In this document: positions 32,506 through 44,179 of the stretch, one piece after another
Position numbering within the stretch: the stretch's first letter is position 1
Layout of the letters: each line of letters starts with the position of its first letter
Made by a program: the position numbers and the translations under genes
Assembly: GCF_000281045.1 (NCBI RefSeq)
Contig: NW_008246094.1
Location: 132,812 to 195,044, forward strand
Source of the DNA: Saprolegnia diclina VS20
Taxonomy: Eukaryota > Oomycota > Saprolegniomycetes > Saprolegniales > Saprolegniaceae
Length of the DNA stretch: 62,233 nucleotides
Direction of reading: 5' to 3'
The notes under the pieces: model-generated
Database searches by the model: none
The model's input: the letters and a program-made list of their open reading frames with translations, nothing else
Told to the model about the DNA's origin: nothing

Positions 32506-35500
32506 TTACTCGAGTGTCGAGAGTCCGACCGAGCTCAAATGGCTGCCCACGTCCATGAGCAGCGACGATGCGAGGTCCACCTCGCCCTCGGCGTCGTGTC
32601 GCGAATGCTCGTAGCTTCGCAGCGCCGTGCGTGTCGCCAGATTCCGACGTAGCAGTCGCAGCTGCGCCTTCTCCATCGCTTGGGCGAGGACGGATGGCGT
32701 TATTTTGGGTGGCGTCGCCGCGTACACCTCATCCAGGGGGCCGCGTGTCCAGCCTACTCGCCAGCGTTATACCATACTTCACAAACATTTATGTACGTGG
32801 CGACCGACGCCGAGGGCTGGAACTCATGGGTGTTCTACGCTGCTTGGCCAAGCGCTGGGCCGCCACTTTGGTTAAAATTGCATCAACACGCGCACGGCTC
32901 GCCTCTTGACGCGCCTTGGAGATCGATTTGGGCTCGACCTCAATGGGTTTCTAATATGCATCGCAGTCGGCTCTTACGCTGGATACCCGAAGAGTTCACC
33001 TGCAGCACCGAGCCGTGACCATCGAGCACGAGGAGCAGCGCCTGGAGTCGCTGCGACGGCGTGGCGTCCGGCTATCCAAGCTCGCTCAAAAGACACCACC
33101 AAAACGCAACGACGTACGCTGTCTCGAAGCAGCAGCTGGGCGATTCGATACAGGCAGCGCAGAAACGTACTTGGCGTCAGTGTCGTGGCTCTAGTTGGTG
33201 ATGCATTTGTCGATGGGTCTCAACATCATCATGGATGCTCACGGGAACGCGGCAGCTTCAAAGCTAATGCTGAGCTCGCGCCGTGTGAAAAGCTACGTCT
33301 TCATGAAGAGATATGTGCCGAGGAGGGGCTTGTACCGCAGGAAAGAGGCCCGTGGCTTTCGCCAGCAAGAGAAACGACGACAAGGCGAGCATGTTGGACG
33401 AAGCGTGGGCTTGAAAGAGCGCTTCAAGTCGACGCCGATGCTTTGCAAGCAGTGCCGCCACCGCTGGGTCGTCGTCGCTCTCTGGTTCATTTTTGTTCGC
33501 GAGGGCAACTGCGGGCTCGGCGACCGCCAAGGGCAAAGTCGGGTCGGCCACGTCAAATGTATGTTTCGCTGGTTGGATGCAGCTGACGTCGCACCAGTCG
33601 TCATGCAGCGGTGGCACTTGAGACCGCTGCGGCAGAAGGTCGTCGTCCGCGTTCATGAGCGCAGCCAGGTGCATTGAGCTCGTACTCGACGCTGCCGAGC
33701 TGTGCGCCAGGGACGGGGCTTCTGTACGTTCCAGTACGTTGGGTGTTGATGGGGCCTCGCTGACTTGCGACGCGTGGCTGCTGACTTGTGACGCGTGGCT
33801 GCTGCTCAAGGCTGCGAGATCTTCCAGCGTCAAGCTCCTTGCATGGTCGTCGCGTCTTGATGACGACGGCACAGTCTCCGCATGTTCGCCGTCATTAGCG
33901 CTCGTGACTACGGGGTCGGCTTGGTCCCATGACGCTAGGGGCAATGCCTCGCTCTTCGTCAAGTGCAGTAGTGTCGAGTCTCTCGGCGATGGGACCATCG
34001 GCGTTGGCTCCGCCCGGCGGACGGGCACGCGCCGCGGTGCCGTTCGTTGCTGTAAATACCGCTCGCCGTACGTCGACAGTGACGGCGTCGTGTCGACGAC
34101 GCTGCGCAACGGCGCGCTGGCACGTTGATGCCGGCGCATCATCGCTCGCGTCTGGTCGACCAAGTACGTCTGTTTGGCTTGCAAAACGAGCTTCCACCAC
34201 GCGACAAGCACCGGGCGCGCACGGCGCATCAAGCAATGCTGGTCAGCAATGCGCTTCCCGCGCGTCGCCACTCGCTGCCAGTGTCGAAAGCGCGCCATGA
34301 CAAAGTACCCATCCGCGGCGGCGCGATGACGCACGTACGTCACGAGGTCCGACACACACACCAGTTGGACGTGCAGCACCGCATCGAGGTACGATTCTTT
34401 GGCCTCCAAAAGCCGCTGCCACGTACGAAAGCAAGCCCGCAGTTGCGACTGTTGCCGACGGCGCCGCCATTCCAGTCGCTGACGCCCGCTGACTCGCGCA
34501 GTGCGGCTCAAATGCGCCGCGTAGCAGTGCCACACGACCCAACACCGACGTTGCATCCGCACTGCCTTCCAACGATGCAGCACTCTTTGGATTTGCGCGC
34601 GGTGGCCGATGTACGCAGCGAGCACCGACTGCCGAACGCAGCGGCGGTAGCGTTGCCACATGCACAGAGCGCGGGCCAGGAGCTGTCGGCGGCGCTGGGC
34701 GACGAGCGACGACACAATGCACTGCGTGTGCATCAGGCGATAAGCTGCGTCGCGCCACGCGAATAGCACTCCTCGTGCGCGTCGGCGACCACATCGGTGT
34801 GCGTGGAGACGTGCCAACTGCCTTTGACAAAAGGTGTGGCGCCAACTTACGTAACACGCAATCGCGACGCGGCGCTGCACCTGTGCTTGCACGACGACCC
34901 CGCACTGCCGCACTGCACGCTGGGCACGGGTTTGCTGGCGCCACGTCTGCCAGTAGACACGGAGCCCTTGGCGAATACGCCGTCGAACAAAGCGATCGAG
35001 GCGGCGGCGACGTCGAACCAAGTGGACAGTGAGCTGTCGCCAGTGCTTCACGCTGTGACGCAGTTGCCATCGTAGCATGTTCGAGTGCTGGAGCTGCGTG
35101 TACTGCTGCTGGTGCACGGCTTGTCGCCAGCGACGCCAGACGACCGGCAGTCGTCGTTGCCGCCACCACGCGTCACCAAGTTGCTCGAGCTGTTGCTCGA
35201 GCGTAGCGGCCTGCCAAAGATGAAACCAGTACGCGTACCTCGTGCGCCGACGGTGAAAGGCGTCGAGCCGCTGGCGCATACGATGGCTCCAAGCGACGTG
35301 GTGCTGCCAACTCTGCAGCATTCGGGTCAGCAACGCTCGTTGGTGCCACAGCGTCGCTGCTCGAAGCCGGACGCGGACGTTGCGGTCGCGGTGCTGACGC
35401 ATCCAGAGCGCTGCGACCCCGGCGCGCAGACATTGGTGCCGATGAAATCTTGTCGCCATCGTCCGAGCTTGCGCGCTGTGCTGGCGGTGCGCAAGGTACA

Positions 35501-36964
35501 ATCGCCAGTACGCAAAGTGCCGGCGCTGGAGTCGGCGCTGATGCAAAGCTGCCGCGTGCTGCAAGTGCACGCTTTGGCGCCGCATCTCATTCAGCCAGGC
35601 GCGCCAGCTTTGAAAGGCGCGGCGCATTTGCTTGTGCGTCGACCAGGTCTGCACGCGCCGCCACGACTGATGGTGTTGCGGAAGGCATCTCGACCAGCGC
35701 AGCCAATGGCGCTGGAGGCACTTAGTTTCAGCCCACTGGACGGCCTCTCGCTGACGCTGCTGGTGCGCGACGTGGTGGTGCCAGCGCTGCACGCTGCGCC
35801 GACACTGCCAGTCGTCCATCGCCAGCATCTGCAGCGCGGTCGATAGACTCTGCGCGGCGCGGGTCTTCCACGTTGTTATGCATTGCTATCGACAGAGTCC
35901 GTGGTCGCCACAAGTCGAACAGTACACAAGACTACCTGCAGATACCGCTCGCGCATCTTGAAGCGCACGCGACCAGCACAAGTGGCTTGGACAAGAGCCA
36001 GGAACGCTCGCTGCTGGGAAGAGCGAGCGCACATTCGCGTCAAGATGCTGGCGGCGCGAGCGTGGTCCAAGATAGCGCGCCAGCGACGACAGGCTTGGGC
36101 GAGACGGAGACCGCCCATGTGCTCGTCTACGGCGCGGGAGAAGCGCGTCTGCCTTGACCAGTGCGACCAGCGACCGACGAACGTATGTAGCCGCCAGTCG
36201 ATCATCGCTCGCTGCGCTGTCATCGACGCGTGCGCTTTGTGGACCTTAGCGTCAACTGCGTTGGCCCACGTTGGAAACGCCAGCGCCAGCACGCGAATGG
36301 CCATGCGCGCGTACAGTACATTCCAGCGCAAGAGCCGCCACACTACGTGCGCTCGACAGCTCTGGCGCACGGCGACCAAGATTCGAATGGTGGCGTGGCG
36401 CCGGCGATGACGATCGATTTTTGCAAAGACGCGGGCGAGAAGACGGCGCGGTTGCAGCCGGAGGCGGCCGCGCCATTGCAGCTCGATGGCCGCCATTCGC
36501 TGTGCTCGCTGGACGTGCCAAGTCCACTGCGCGACGGTGTGGCGGAGGCGCCATGCTAGCAGCGCAGCTGTGCGGTCGTGAACATCGCGGATGCGTGCCG
36601 CGTACGTGCACCATGCAGAGAGGTATCGTTGGAGACGGCGGGACCGGCCAGGACCGGCGACATGGCGCTTTCGCCTGGCACGGGCTACGACTTCTTGCCA
36701 TGCACGCCATGTGCGTACGAGTGGCGCGCGATGGTCGGTAGCATACTGCGTCTTGGCGACGACGAGAGGCGCTACGAAAGGTACATGCTCGTGTGGCGAT
36801 CCAGCAGTCGTCGTCGTCAACGGCGGTGATGCCAAGAGGGCTTTGAACGAAGAAGGGCGGTCCATGGTGTTGTTGCCTTGGAGTATGCCAAGCGAGCTCA
36901 GCAGCGCGAGCTGGCGCTGGATCATCGCCATGTCCACGACCATGCCATCCTCGCTGAAGCCCAT
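32506..36964 (-). CDS. SFI1-like centrin-binding repeat protein
   Basis: Seven exons (36964-35936, 35885-33336, 33292-33243, 33190-33118, 33071-33000, 32950-32797, 32753-32506) give 1391 residues. From about residue 70 to 950 there are tens of imperfect ~23-31 residue helical units with the Sfi1 pattern of a Trp near the end (for example VLHRWKAVRMQRRCWVVWHCY, AFQSWRAWLNEMRR). The C-terminal part after the splice GLFPA/LFTRREL contains LTPSTFLRCLYRIAQLLL, resembling an EF-hand-like pair, then a basic coiled coil. Sfi1 binds arrays of centrin at spindle poles or basal bodies, fitting a flagellate. The ATG at 36962-36964 is the first true ATG of the frame. The 3' exons are short; I join them because all six junctions keep frame. 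Confidence 0.78.
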
Positions 36965-37559
36965 GCGGTGGCCTCTCCAAGATCGCGTCAATGTCAGCAC
37001 GTGATTGGCTACATTTTCACACTATATAGCCAATCAAATGACGTATCGGTAGGCTGAGACGTGAAAATGCATGGCTCTCCGCGTGCGCCCGGGATCTCTC
37101 GGGTGGCCGTCGCCATTTTCGAAAAAAAATCGTCGTTGGGATTACGACGGATTCTAGTAGAATATGAAGCGGGGAGTTGAATGCTGTAGCTATTGTGCTC
37201 GAAATCGCTCGACATCCTGCTTAAATCGCTCAAAGTTCTTTGGATAGGGCTAGGTCTACGATATGATTGATAGATAATACGTGATATTTGGCATTTCTTG
37301 ATCATTGGATTGGATGCAAGTAATGTATTTAGACCAATCCTCGTCGTCTCGACGCCAGGCCGGCGACAACACCGTTGCTCAAAGACCAAAGCAGAATTGG
37401 CCGGTCATCGTGGAAGATGCAAGAGCATGACCACCGCGTATAGACTAAACTAACTACATACGTGCTTGAGTCAAGCAAGGTTGCTCCCTTGACGTGGCTA
37501 GCGTCAACAGAAACGCACGACTTCACTACTTAGCGATACATAAAACGACGCAGACTGGG
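36965..37559. promoter_or_regulatory. SFI1-like promoter with inverted CCAAT pair
   Basis: GATTGG at 37003-37008 and CCAATCAAA at 37030-37038 flank a CACTATATAG sequence, 40-75 bp upstream of the SFI1-like ATG. Remaining ~500 bp is AT-rich and without recognised genes; it also carries the 3' flank of the PRA1 gene. Confidence 0.6.
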
Positions 37560-38339
37560 CTAGACCACAATGTACGTCTGCTGCTTGTACTGGACTTCTT
37601 CCGGCGCCGCGGGCTGCACGTGCAGCAAGTGCACCATCTCTTCGTCCGTCGGCAGCTGCGCGTTGCGAAGGCACGCGTGGGCTGCGCACAGAAAGACGCT
37701 ACATCGTCTCGTCGTTCACGGTCCGCAAGCCTCGTCAGTCACGTACCTCGAGCTCAGCGCGTACATCAAGACGGGGCCGCCGTAAATGACCGAGAGCACA
37801 AGCGACGCTAGGCGGCGGTCAACCCACGAGAGCGAAGAAGGTGCAACGTACTGATAACGAGGATCGTGTTGCGCTGCTCGGTGGTCGTCGGCACGCCCAA
37901 GAAGTACGTTGGCCCTGACCGCAGCGACTCTTCAGTCGCGAGCTTGTCAAAGTAGAACCAGCCCGCGCCGAGAAGCATGAGCACAAAGAGGAATTGCGGC
38001 GCCGCGAGCCTACGACCACCAGCGTGAGCATGCAAGCCGTAGCAAGCCATGCGTACGCGTTGAGAAAGGTAAAGAAGCCAAAGACCACCGCGTAGTTGGC
38101 GATGAAGAAGAGCACGTTGCGCTGGAAGCGGCGCGAGAGCTCACCGGACGAGTTGGGCAGCGTGTACGGCCGCGAGAGCAGGTCGCCTAGTCGCATCGTC
38201 GCTGTTGATGCGCCACGTCGGCTGACGTACCAAGGCCCGCAAAGGTCTGGAGGTCGCGGATGTTGTCGTACGAGATGAGCGAGAGCGGGTTGATCTCGAT
38301 CGGGCGCTGCGTGTCGACGCTGGTCGACCGGGCGAGCAT
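37560..38339 (-). CDS. PRA1-family (prenylated Rab acceptor) membrane protein
   Basis: Five exons, four TAG introns; about 200 residues from the ATG at 38337-38339 (MLARSTSVDTQRP). The cytosolic N-terminus (DLLSRPYTLPNSSGELSRRFQRN) is followed by the PRA1 hairpins: VLFFIANYAVVFGFFTFLNA, PQFLFVLMLLGAGWFYFDKL, then RNTILVITSLVLSVIYGGPVLMYALSS, and a cytosolic tail ending QTYIVV. PRA1/Yip3 proteins sit in ER/Golgi membranes and act on prenylated Rab GTPases. First of four paralogues within 8.4 kb. CCAATC at 38395-38400 lies 55 bp upstream. Confidence 0.82.
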
Positions 38340-39702
38340 GGCGGCAGTCTGCAAAATGAGCCGTGCCACGGGTTTCGAATCCGGATAAAATGAGCCAATC
38401 CGACGCGGGGGCACTTCTTCAACGCCCCGAACAAGATCCCGCGTTGCGATCTTCCATCAACGCCGACGGACAACGTGGATCCTACATGTCGTACCAAGGT
38501 CTTGGTATAAGGAAATAGCTTTTCGAAGCAATTAGCCCTACTGGATCAAAACCGGCAATCGAGCCAAGTGGTTTGGCGTGCGCGCCATCGAGACTCGCTG
38601 CAGCTCAGCCCAATGACCGTCTAAGCTATTAGCAAGCGCACGAGCAGGCCTGACATACGAGGCAGCACTTTGAAGGCTGGACGGTCATCATCCCATCACC
38701 GTGTCGTTCATTGCAGGAGAGCCGACGAGCTTGGTACACGATAATGAGCCAATCAAATGGGCATGAAGTTCTCCGGAATCTACGAATGTAGCGCCGCAAA
38801 CAAGCGCCAGAATCGCGGCTTCTCGTCGGCTTGGTACCTGTGCGACTGAGGGCTCCAAATTCTATCTCGCACGGTACGCTCTCTAGTTATATGACACGCG
38901 TGGTTCATCAGCCAAGGAAGACGCTGTGATATGATGCATGCACCTCGTATTTACCGCTTGGAGCTCAATCGATTTCTCGTCAAGCCCAGAGATATGGTGT
39001 AGCTGAAGCCTCATCCCTTGCACCAAACATGGCACTTTCAGGCCCGATAACCCACTAGCTCCTGTCCAGCTTGGGGCAACCACCAAATTGACAACACACG
39101 CACAAAATGAGAGATGACTAGGAGACGTACGACAACGAACACGCAATCCAAGGTAACTCCAATGCTCGGGGAGATTCGAATCCTACATCGTGGCAACCAT
39201 GCAGTACCACAGCGCCGCGACCAAGCATTGCGAGTGGTGCAGGTTAAGTACACCACTGCTCGAGCATAGTTGAACGGTCTTGGGAGTCCGAAATGTACTC
39301 ACCCTCCAAGACGTACATGTACTGAAGGTCATGCCAAAGGACAACGAGATTAGCTCTAGACCGCGCACGCAAGTGACAGAGCCGCTTGAAGAGAGACTTG
39401 ACGCGTCGACCGCCTACACAATCGTCCATCGGACGTCAGTGTCAACCTCATGCGTGTCAGTCGCCAGCCACATCATCGTAGCCCCTCAAAAGTGGCGCCA
39501 ACCCCACGGCTCATTTTGACCAATCGAACGCAAGGGATGTCTATGACACGCTGAAACCGTCGACGGGCGTGACAAAGTTGTCTTGCGCTTTGTATCCGTA
39601 AAATTTTAGCGGTATAATCGTGGCGGCACCACGTGGCTGTCTTCTCTCTCGCCCCACACTGGCAGGGACGCCTCATTTTGTCTTGACGTAGCGCTGAGCA
39701 AA
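38340..39702. promoter_or_regulatory. Divergent intergenic region between two PRA1 genes
   Basis: 1.36 kb. CCAAT boxes at 38395, 38749-38757 (CCAATCAAA) and 39520-39528 (CCAATCGAA). Short open stretches on the minus strand at 38883-39430 can be partly spliced but match nothing and have no coding-like composition. Confidence 0.45.
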
Positions 39703-40521
39703 ATGCCGACGCGCATGCCCCGCGGGAACAACCTCGCCAAGTCGCCGCTCGACCGCATGTACCTGCTCCAGCTGCAGGTCCGGGACCTCATCGACCTGCG
39801 CAACTTTCGGGGCTTTTACAGCTTCTTTGGTTTTGGTACGTAGCTCCAACTAGTCGAAACTCGGTGCAAATGTGTGGCTAGGCGATGTTGAGCCCTTCAA
39901 CGTGCCGCGCGACCGCTGTGAGCTCTCGTGCCGAACGCAGTCGAACCTTATGTATTACTCGTCCAACTACTTTATGATCACAATGCTCCTCGGGTTCGAA
40001 CACGCGTACGTCACCGCCGTCACCTGCATTCGCATGATCGTCGCTTCGTTCGTAGGCTCATGAACCCCATGTTCATGATCATTTTGACGCTGATCGCCGC
40101 TGGATGGGCGTACTGCAACTACCTCACGGCCAACGAGACGTCGGGCAACCCCGTGATCATCCTTGGGGGGCCCACGACGCCGAGCCAGCGCGATACGTGC
40201 ATGATGCTTGGTATGCCAACCCGCGAAATATGTGGTTTGCTCATCAAGAAATGTGCTAGCTTCTGTCATTCTGGTCATCATCTTTGGCGGACCTCTGCTC
40301 TTGTACATTGTGATTGTGAGGTACGATGACATTTGTCTAGAATCTTGTTTTGATGTCGAACTAGTCTCTTTTTGATCATGCTGCATGCGATCATGCGCAA
40401 CCAAGCGCTCGCGACCTACGAGGAGCTCGAAGACAGATACCACGAGCTCTCATCTTCGTACGAAGACGACTCGCACGGGCATGGCCACCTCATCACGCGC
40501 GACGACGAGCACCACATTTAG
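39703..40521 (+). CDS. PRA1-family membrane protein
   Basis: Five exons, four introns ending CTAG or GTAG; about 210 residues from MPTRMPRGNNLAKSPLDR to DDEHHI. Features: LIDLRNFRGFYSFFGFGDVEPFNVPRDR at the N-terminus, TM hairpin 1 (NLMYYSSNYFMITMLLGFEHALMNPMFMIILTLIAAGWAY), conserved NETSGNPVIILGG and PSQRD, TM hairpin 2 (SVILVIIFGGPLLLYIVIVSLFLIMLHA), and a His/Asp-rich tail. Closest in layout to the gene at 45184-45897, with intron positions matching. Predicted ER/Golgi Rab regulator or GDI-displacement factor. Confidence 0.83.
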
Positions 40522-40825
40522 CCACTTTTTGTTTCGTTATAAATGGCGCACGTTGGAAATTTGTCTGCGTGTCGCCACGCACGGCTGACTCAAGTAGGGA
40601 TGCGCGAATTTGGCGTGCGTCCTGGCAACACACCACACTAGAGAATCGATACACCAATCAAACGACAGGATCGAAGGGCGCACTTGAAACGCGCGCACTG
40701 GGACAAAATTTCGACGAGCTTCCATCGCTGTGATTGGTCGACTCGAGCCAATGAACGGGCGACAGCCCCAAGCGTTTCGCTGTGTTCTGTCAAATTGCGA
40801 GCGACAAGCAACAGCACGAGACACG
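40522..40825. promoter_or_regulatory. Promoter of compact PRA1 gene
   Basis: 304 bp with CCAATCAAA at 40654-40662, GATTGG at 40732-40737 and CCAATG at 40748-40753 upstream of the ATG at 40826. Confidence 0.6.
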
Positions 40826-41287
40826 ATGATGATCGCCGACGACGAAGAGGTCCTGCTTACGCCCCGCGCCCCGCGGAGACAGCGACGAGTCGCCCTTCGG
40901 AAGCTGCGCTACTTCTGGGGCCTTGGTACGTGGCGGCGTCAGCAATGACCAGCGCATGATCATTCGTCGTGTAGATGACCGCAAGCCGTTCACCGTCCCG
41001 TCCATGGACAGCCTCTTGGAGCGTACGCGACGCAACGCCGTGGCCTTTTTCGCTGGCTACATGTTTGTCCTTGTCTGCTTCCTCATCGCAGTCCTCGCTG
41101 TCGGTGGCTCGCTCTGGTTTGCAGCATGGGCCGTCAGGTATGCGCCACGACAGCGCTCCATAGATGGTACTCAAAAGCCATACCAACGTGTAATAGCAGC
41201 TCGCTTTTGCACGCAGCCTGCCGCAACACGAGTGCGCGAGATGTAGAGGCCAGCGCAGCGCCCGAGTACGACAAACTGCCCCTCTGA
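40826..41287 (+). CDS. Compact PRA1-like protein missing the central hairpin region
   Basis: Three exons joined at GTACG..TAG and GTATG..TAG introns; about 120 residues (MMIADDEEVLLTPRAPRR to YDKLPL). It keeps the PRA1 N-terminal part (KLRYFWGLGDDRKPFTVPSMDSLLERTRRNAVAFFAGYMF) and a C-terminal hairpin end with tail (GGSLWFAAWAV, LLHAACRN), but lacks the MNP..AAGWYY and NETxxNP segments that separate the two hairpins in its neighbours. It could be a functional mini-PRA1 or a decaying duplicate; the open frame and conserved splice positions favour expression. Confidence 0.65.
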
Positions 41288-41489
41288 CCGTCCGAGGACC
41301 ATCGATGACTCGTTTGTCGACACAGTATCGGTCCATCCTGGTGCCGAGCACCGAGGCATGGACAGTCGCAAAGACTGTAAATGGGTTAAATAGATGGTCT
41401 ACATTGCGTTAAAGGGGCCTTCGACCAATGCGCAGAGCGGCAATAGAGTGTGTCGTATGGTACAGCGCTCATCTTTGGGCGTTTGACGT

Positions 41490-42460
41490 CTAATTGGGCA
41501 GCTGACGGAGCCGGAACTGTTCGAGCGCTGGCAGCAGCTTCTCAAAGCCTTCGAGGACGTCTTCCCACGACTATAGACAGCACTGTTGGTACGACGTATG
41601 TATGACAAGAAGCGTACCTCGGCGCCGCATGCGGTGACGGTGCCGGTGACGAAGATGATGAAGCACACACGGGGCTCCATCATGCGGTAGTAGAGACCAT
41701 GGAAGAGCTCGGGCTCATACTAGTGGAGGTAGAGATGAGGAGCGTTCTTTGATGCAATGGAGCGTACGGTGCTGAACTGGTAGTGTTCGTTGTGGAGTCC
41801 TTCGAGGCGGATGCGGTACCCGACGCAGCCGGACGCCGTGACGTTGTGGATCATCAAGTAGTGAATAGCTGCATCTTCGTAGCCGATTTTCTGTTCGTAG
41901 CATGATCGTACGTGAAGACGACGCTGTCTATGGCAATACCTGGACGATGGAGAGGAGGCGGTCGGCCGTCGTCCGGAACGCTTCTTCCGACGTGAGCCCG
42001 AGCATGACGACCTAATGCATGCAATGGGCTGTAGCTTGCAGCGAGCAAAAGAGATCGTCTGTACCTTGCCAGAGCAGAAGAAGACGCCGGTTGCCTTGGG
42101 GTCTTGAAGACGCATGGACGCCCCGCTGAACCGCTAGGACGACGTCAAGACGAGGATACGACGCTGCATCGCGCTACGTACCCGCGGGTTGTAAGCGACG
42201 TTGCGCGCCTTGAGCACGAGCTCCTTGAGATCGATCTTGACGCCCAAGTGAAAGGACCCGACGATATTGGCAATGGTCATCGGCCGCTCCTCGGGTGGCA
42301 GCTCGCGCTTGGCCTTCGCCTCGGCCCTCGCCTTGGCCCGCTCGATGGCCTTCTCCTTTGAGCGCTTCCTTGCCAGCGTCATGTTCTCATCGGAGGCCAG
42401 CGGCGTGACCTTGGCCTTGTACTTCCTCTTGGGCGCGGCCGGCTCGGTGGACTCGGCCAT
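41490..42460 (-). CDS. Divergent TATA-binding-protein-related factor
   Basis: Six exons (five introns; four TAG, one CAG acceptor) give 241 residues. A Lys/Arg/Glu-rich N-terminus of ~60 residues is followed by two TBP half-repeats: [50 protein letters not shown], then [52 protein letters not shown]. Canonical TBP is nearly invariant (NIVSTVNLGCKLDL, IFSSGKM); this one differs at many positions, so it is probably a TBP-related (TRF/TLF) paralogue rather than TBP itself. Role: promoter recognition by one of the RNA polymerases. CCAATG lies 70 bp upstream. Confidence 0.82.
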
Positions 42461-42994
42461 GCTTGCGTGGCTGTCCGTGTTTAAACAATTAACGCTGCAT
42501 TAAACCCAAGGCGTTAAACAAAAGCAGCCAATGAACACACGCCAACAACCTTTCGCGCCAGAACAACGATTTGACAGCAACGCACTAGTACTTTACAAGC
42601 CAGGCATAGGACCGATGCTCTCATATACAGGTCATCCTCCTCGATCTTCCTAGCGGCCCCCTTGAGCTGAATGACTGAAGGCGGTTAAGGCGGTCCATCG
42701 TATGGCGGCGATCGAACGGGTTCCATCCGGACATTCTCTACAGCAACGATGGCTTCAACGATACCGTGACCATGCCCGTGGCAGTGAAGGACGCGCTCGC
42801 ATTTCCATACGCATACCATAGAGCGGTACCGATAACGAGGTAGCGAGGGTCCATCGTCAACGTTTTCTTCGTGCTGGCGACGGCGCGTTTAACCCATTTG
42901 TTTAAACTCCGGTCCGCGATCCAAGCGAAACCCCGTCCTACTTAGTATCCGGATACGCTTGGGTCCACGTGGCGTGGATCCGGACGACCACATC
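42461..42994. promoter_or_regulatory. Divergent promoter, TBP-related / SPP, with GTTTAAAC palindromes
   Basis: 534 bp. Perfect 8-bp palindrome GTTTAAAC at 42479-42486 and 42900-42907, near the two opposite starts, plus related TTAAAC copies at about 42501, 42513 and 42887. One CCAATG box at 42529. Confidence 0.45.
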
Positions 42995-44101
42995 ATGGCC
43001 TGGTCATTTGGCAGAATGCTCAACTCGGTCCAGAGCGCGTGCTACGTGGCGCTCCTCGCGCTCACGGCCGCGTCCAACTTCGTGCTCGTGCCTGTGAACG
43101 CGCAGCTCATCATCTCGGCGACGTCGATCGTGTACATTGGTGCGACCTTGAGCCTCAAGCTCAAGCAGAAGCGCGATGCGGCCGGCGAGAAGAACGACGA
43201 GGCGATGACCAAGGAGGACGCGTACATGTTTCCCGTCGTCGGCTCGTGCATGCTGCTCGGGCTCTACATCCTCTTCAAGTTTTTCGACAAGGACATGGTC
43301 AACCTCCTCTTGACGTCGTACTTTGCCTTGATTGGCACGTACTCGCTCACGGAAGCCTTCTCGCCGCTCGTCCGCGCCGTCGCCTTCTCCGAGACAGAGC
43401 GCCACTACAAGCGCTCGATCGCGTTGCCCTACTTTGGCGCGCACGTGCTCGACGTGACGCCGTCGTGGTGCGTCACTGGCGTCCTTGCGGCCCTCTTTGC
43501 GGCCGCTTGGTTCCAGACCAAGCACTTTGTGCTCAACAACATCTTTGGCATCTCGCTCTCGATCAAGGGCATCGAGTCGCTCTCGCTTGGCAGCTATAAG
43601 GTCGGCGCGATCCTTCTCTGCGGCCTCTTTTTCTACGATATTTTCTGGGTCTTTGGCACCGACGTCATGGTCACGGTCGCCACCAAGTTTGACGGACCGA
43701 TCAAGCTCCTCTTCCCGCGGGCATTTGCGACCGCGACCGAGAAGGCCAAGTTTTCGATCCTGGGCCTCGGCGACATTGTGATTCCTGGCATCTTTGTCGC
43801 GCTCCTCCTCCGCTTTGACGCCCACATGGCGAAAGCAACGACGGCCGGCGACGCGTTTCCCAAGCCGTACTTCCACATCAACATTCTCTTTTACGTGCTC
43901 GGGCTCGTGGCCACTGTCGTCGTCATGATCGTCTTCAACGCGGCGCAACCCGCGCTCCTGTACCTCGTGCCCGCCTGCCTCGGGTCGTCACTGCTGACGG
44001 CCCTTGCCCGCGGCGAGCTCAAGGAGCTCCTCGCCTACTCGGAAGAAGACGAGGAAGAATCCAAGGACGCCACGCCCGCCGAGGCCAAGAAGGACCAGTA
44101 G
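42995..44101 (+). CDS. HM13: Signal peptide peptidase (intramembrane aspartyl protease)
   Basis: Single exon, 368 residues from the ATG at 42995 (MAWSFGRMLNSVQS); the frame extends upstream but without an ATG. About nine TM segments. Catalytic motifs: YD in GLFFYDIFWVFGT, GxGD in ILGLGDIVIPG, and the PAL motif in AAQPALLYLVP. Signal peptide peptidases cut residual signal peptides in the ER membrane and take part in ERAD. The C-terminus is acidic/Lys-rich (EEDEEESKDATPAEAKKDQ) with no canonical KKXX. Lies divergent to the TBP-related gene and tail-to-tail with the SRPBCC gene. Confidence 0.93.
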   Translation: MAWSFGRMLNSVQSACYVALLALTAASNFVLVPVNAQLIISATSIVYIGATLSLKLKQKRDAAGEKNDEAMTKEDAYMFPVVGSCMLLGLYILFKFFDKDMVNLLLTSYFALIGTYSLTEAFSPLVRAVAFSETERHYKRSIALPYFGAHVLDVTPSWCVTGVLAALFAAAWFQTKHFVLNNIFGISLSIKGIESLSLGSYKVGAILLCGLFFYDIFWVFGTDVMVTVATKFDGPIKLLFPRAFATATEKAKFSILGLGDIVIPGIFVALLLRFDAHMAKATTAGDAFPKPYFHINILFYVLGLVATVVVMIVFNAAQPALLYLVPACLGSSLLTALARGELKELLAYSEEDEEESKDATPAEAKKDQ

Positions 44102-44179
44102 ACGCGACATGATGGCAAACACCAATTTACGCTTTTCTCGTAGTACTATTTGCTGTCTTGCTGCATGCTTGCTGTTATG

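Noticed and set aside
38365-38385. tRNA-like T-arm sequence (GGTTTCGAATCC) upstream of the PRA1 gene
   Set aside because: No acceptor, D or anticodon arms can be folded around it; a similar palindrome at 24095 also stands alone.
38883-39430. Minus-strand fragments that can be spliced (SLFKRLCHLRARSR, WHDLQYMYVLE)
   Set aside because: Several mutually exclusive splicings are possible and none yields a sustained coding-like protein; perhaps gene debris.
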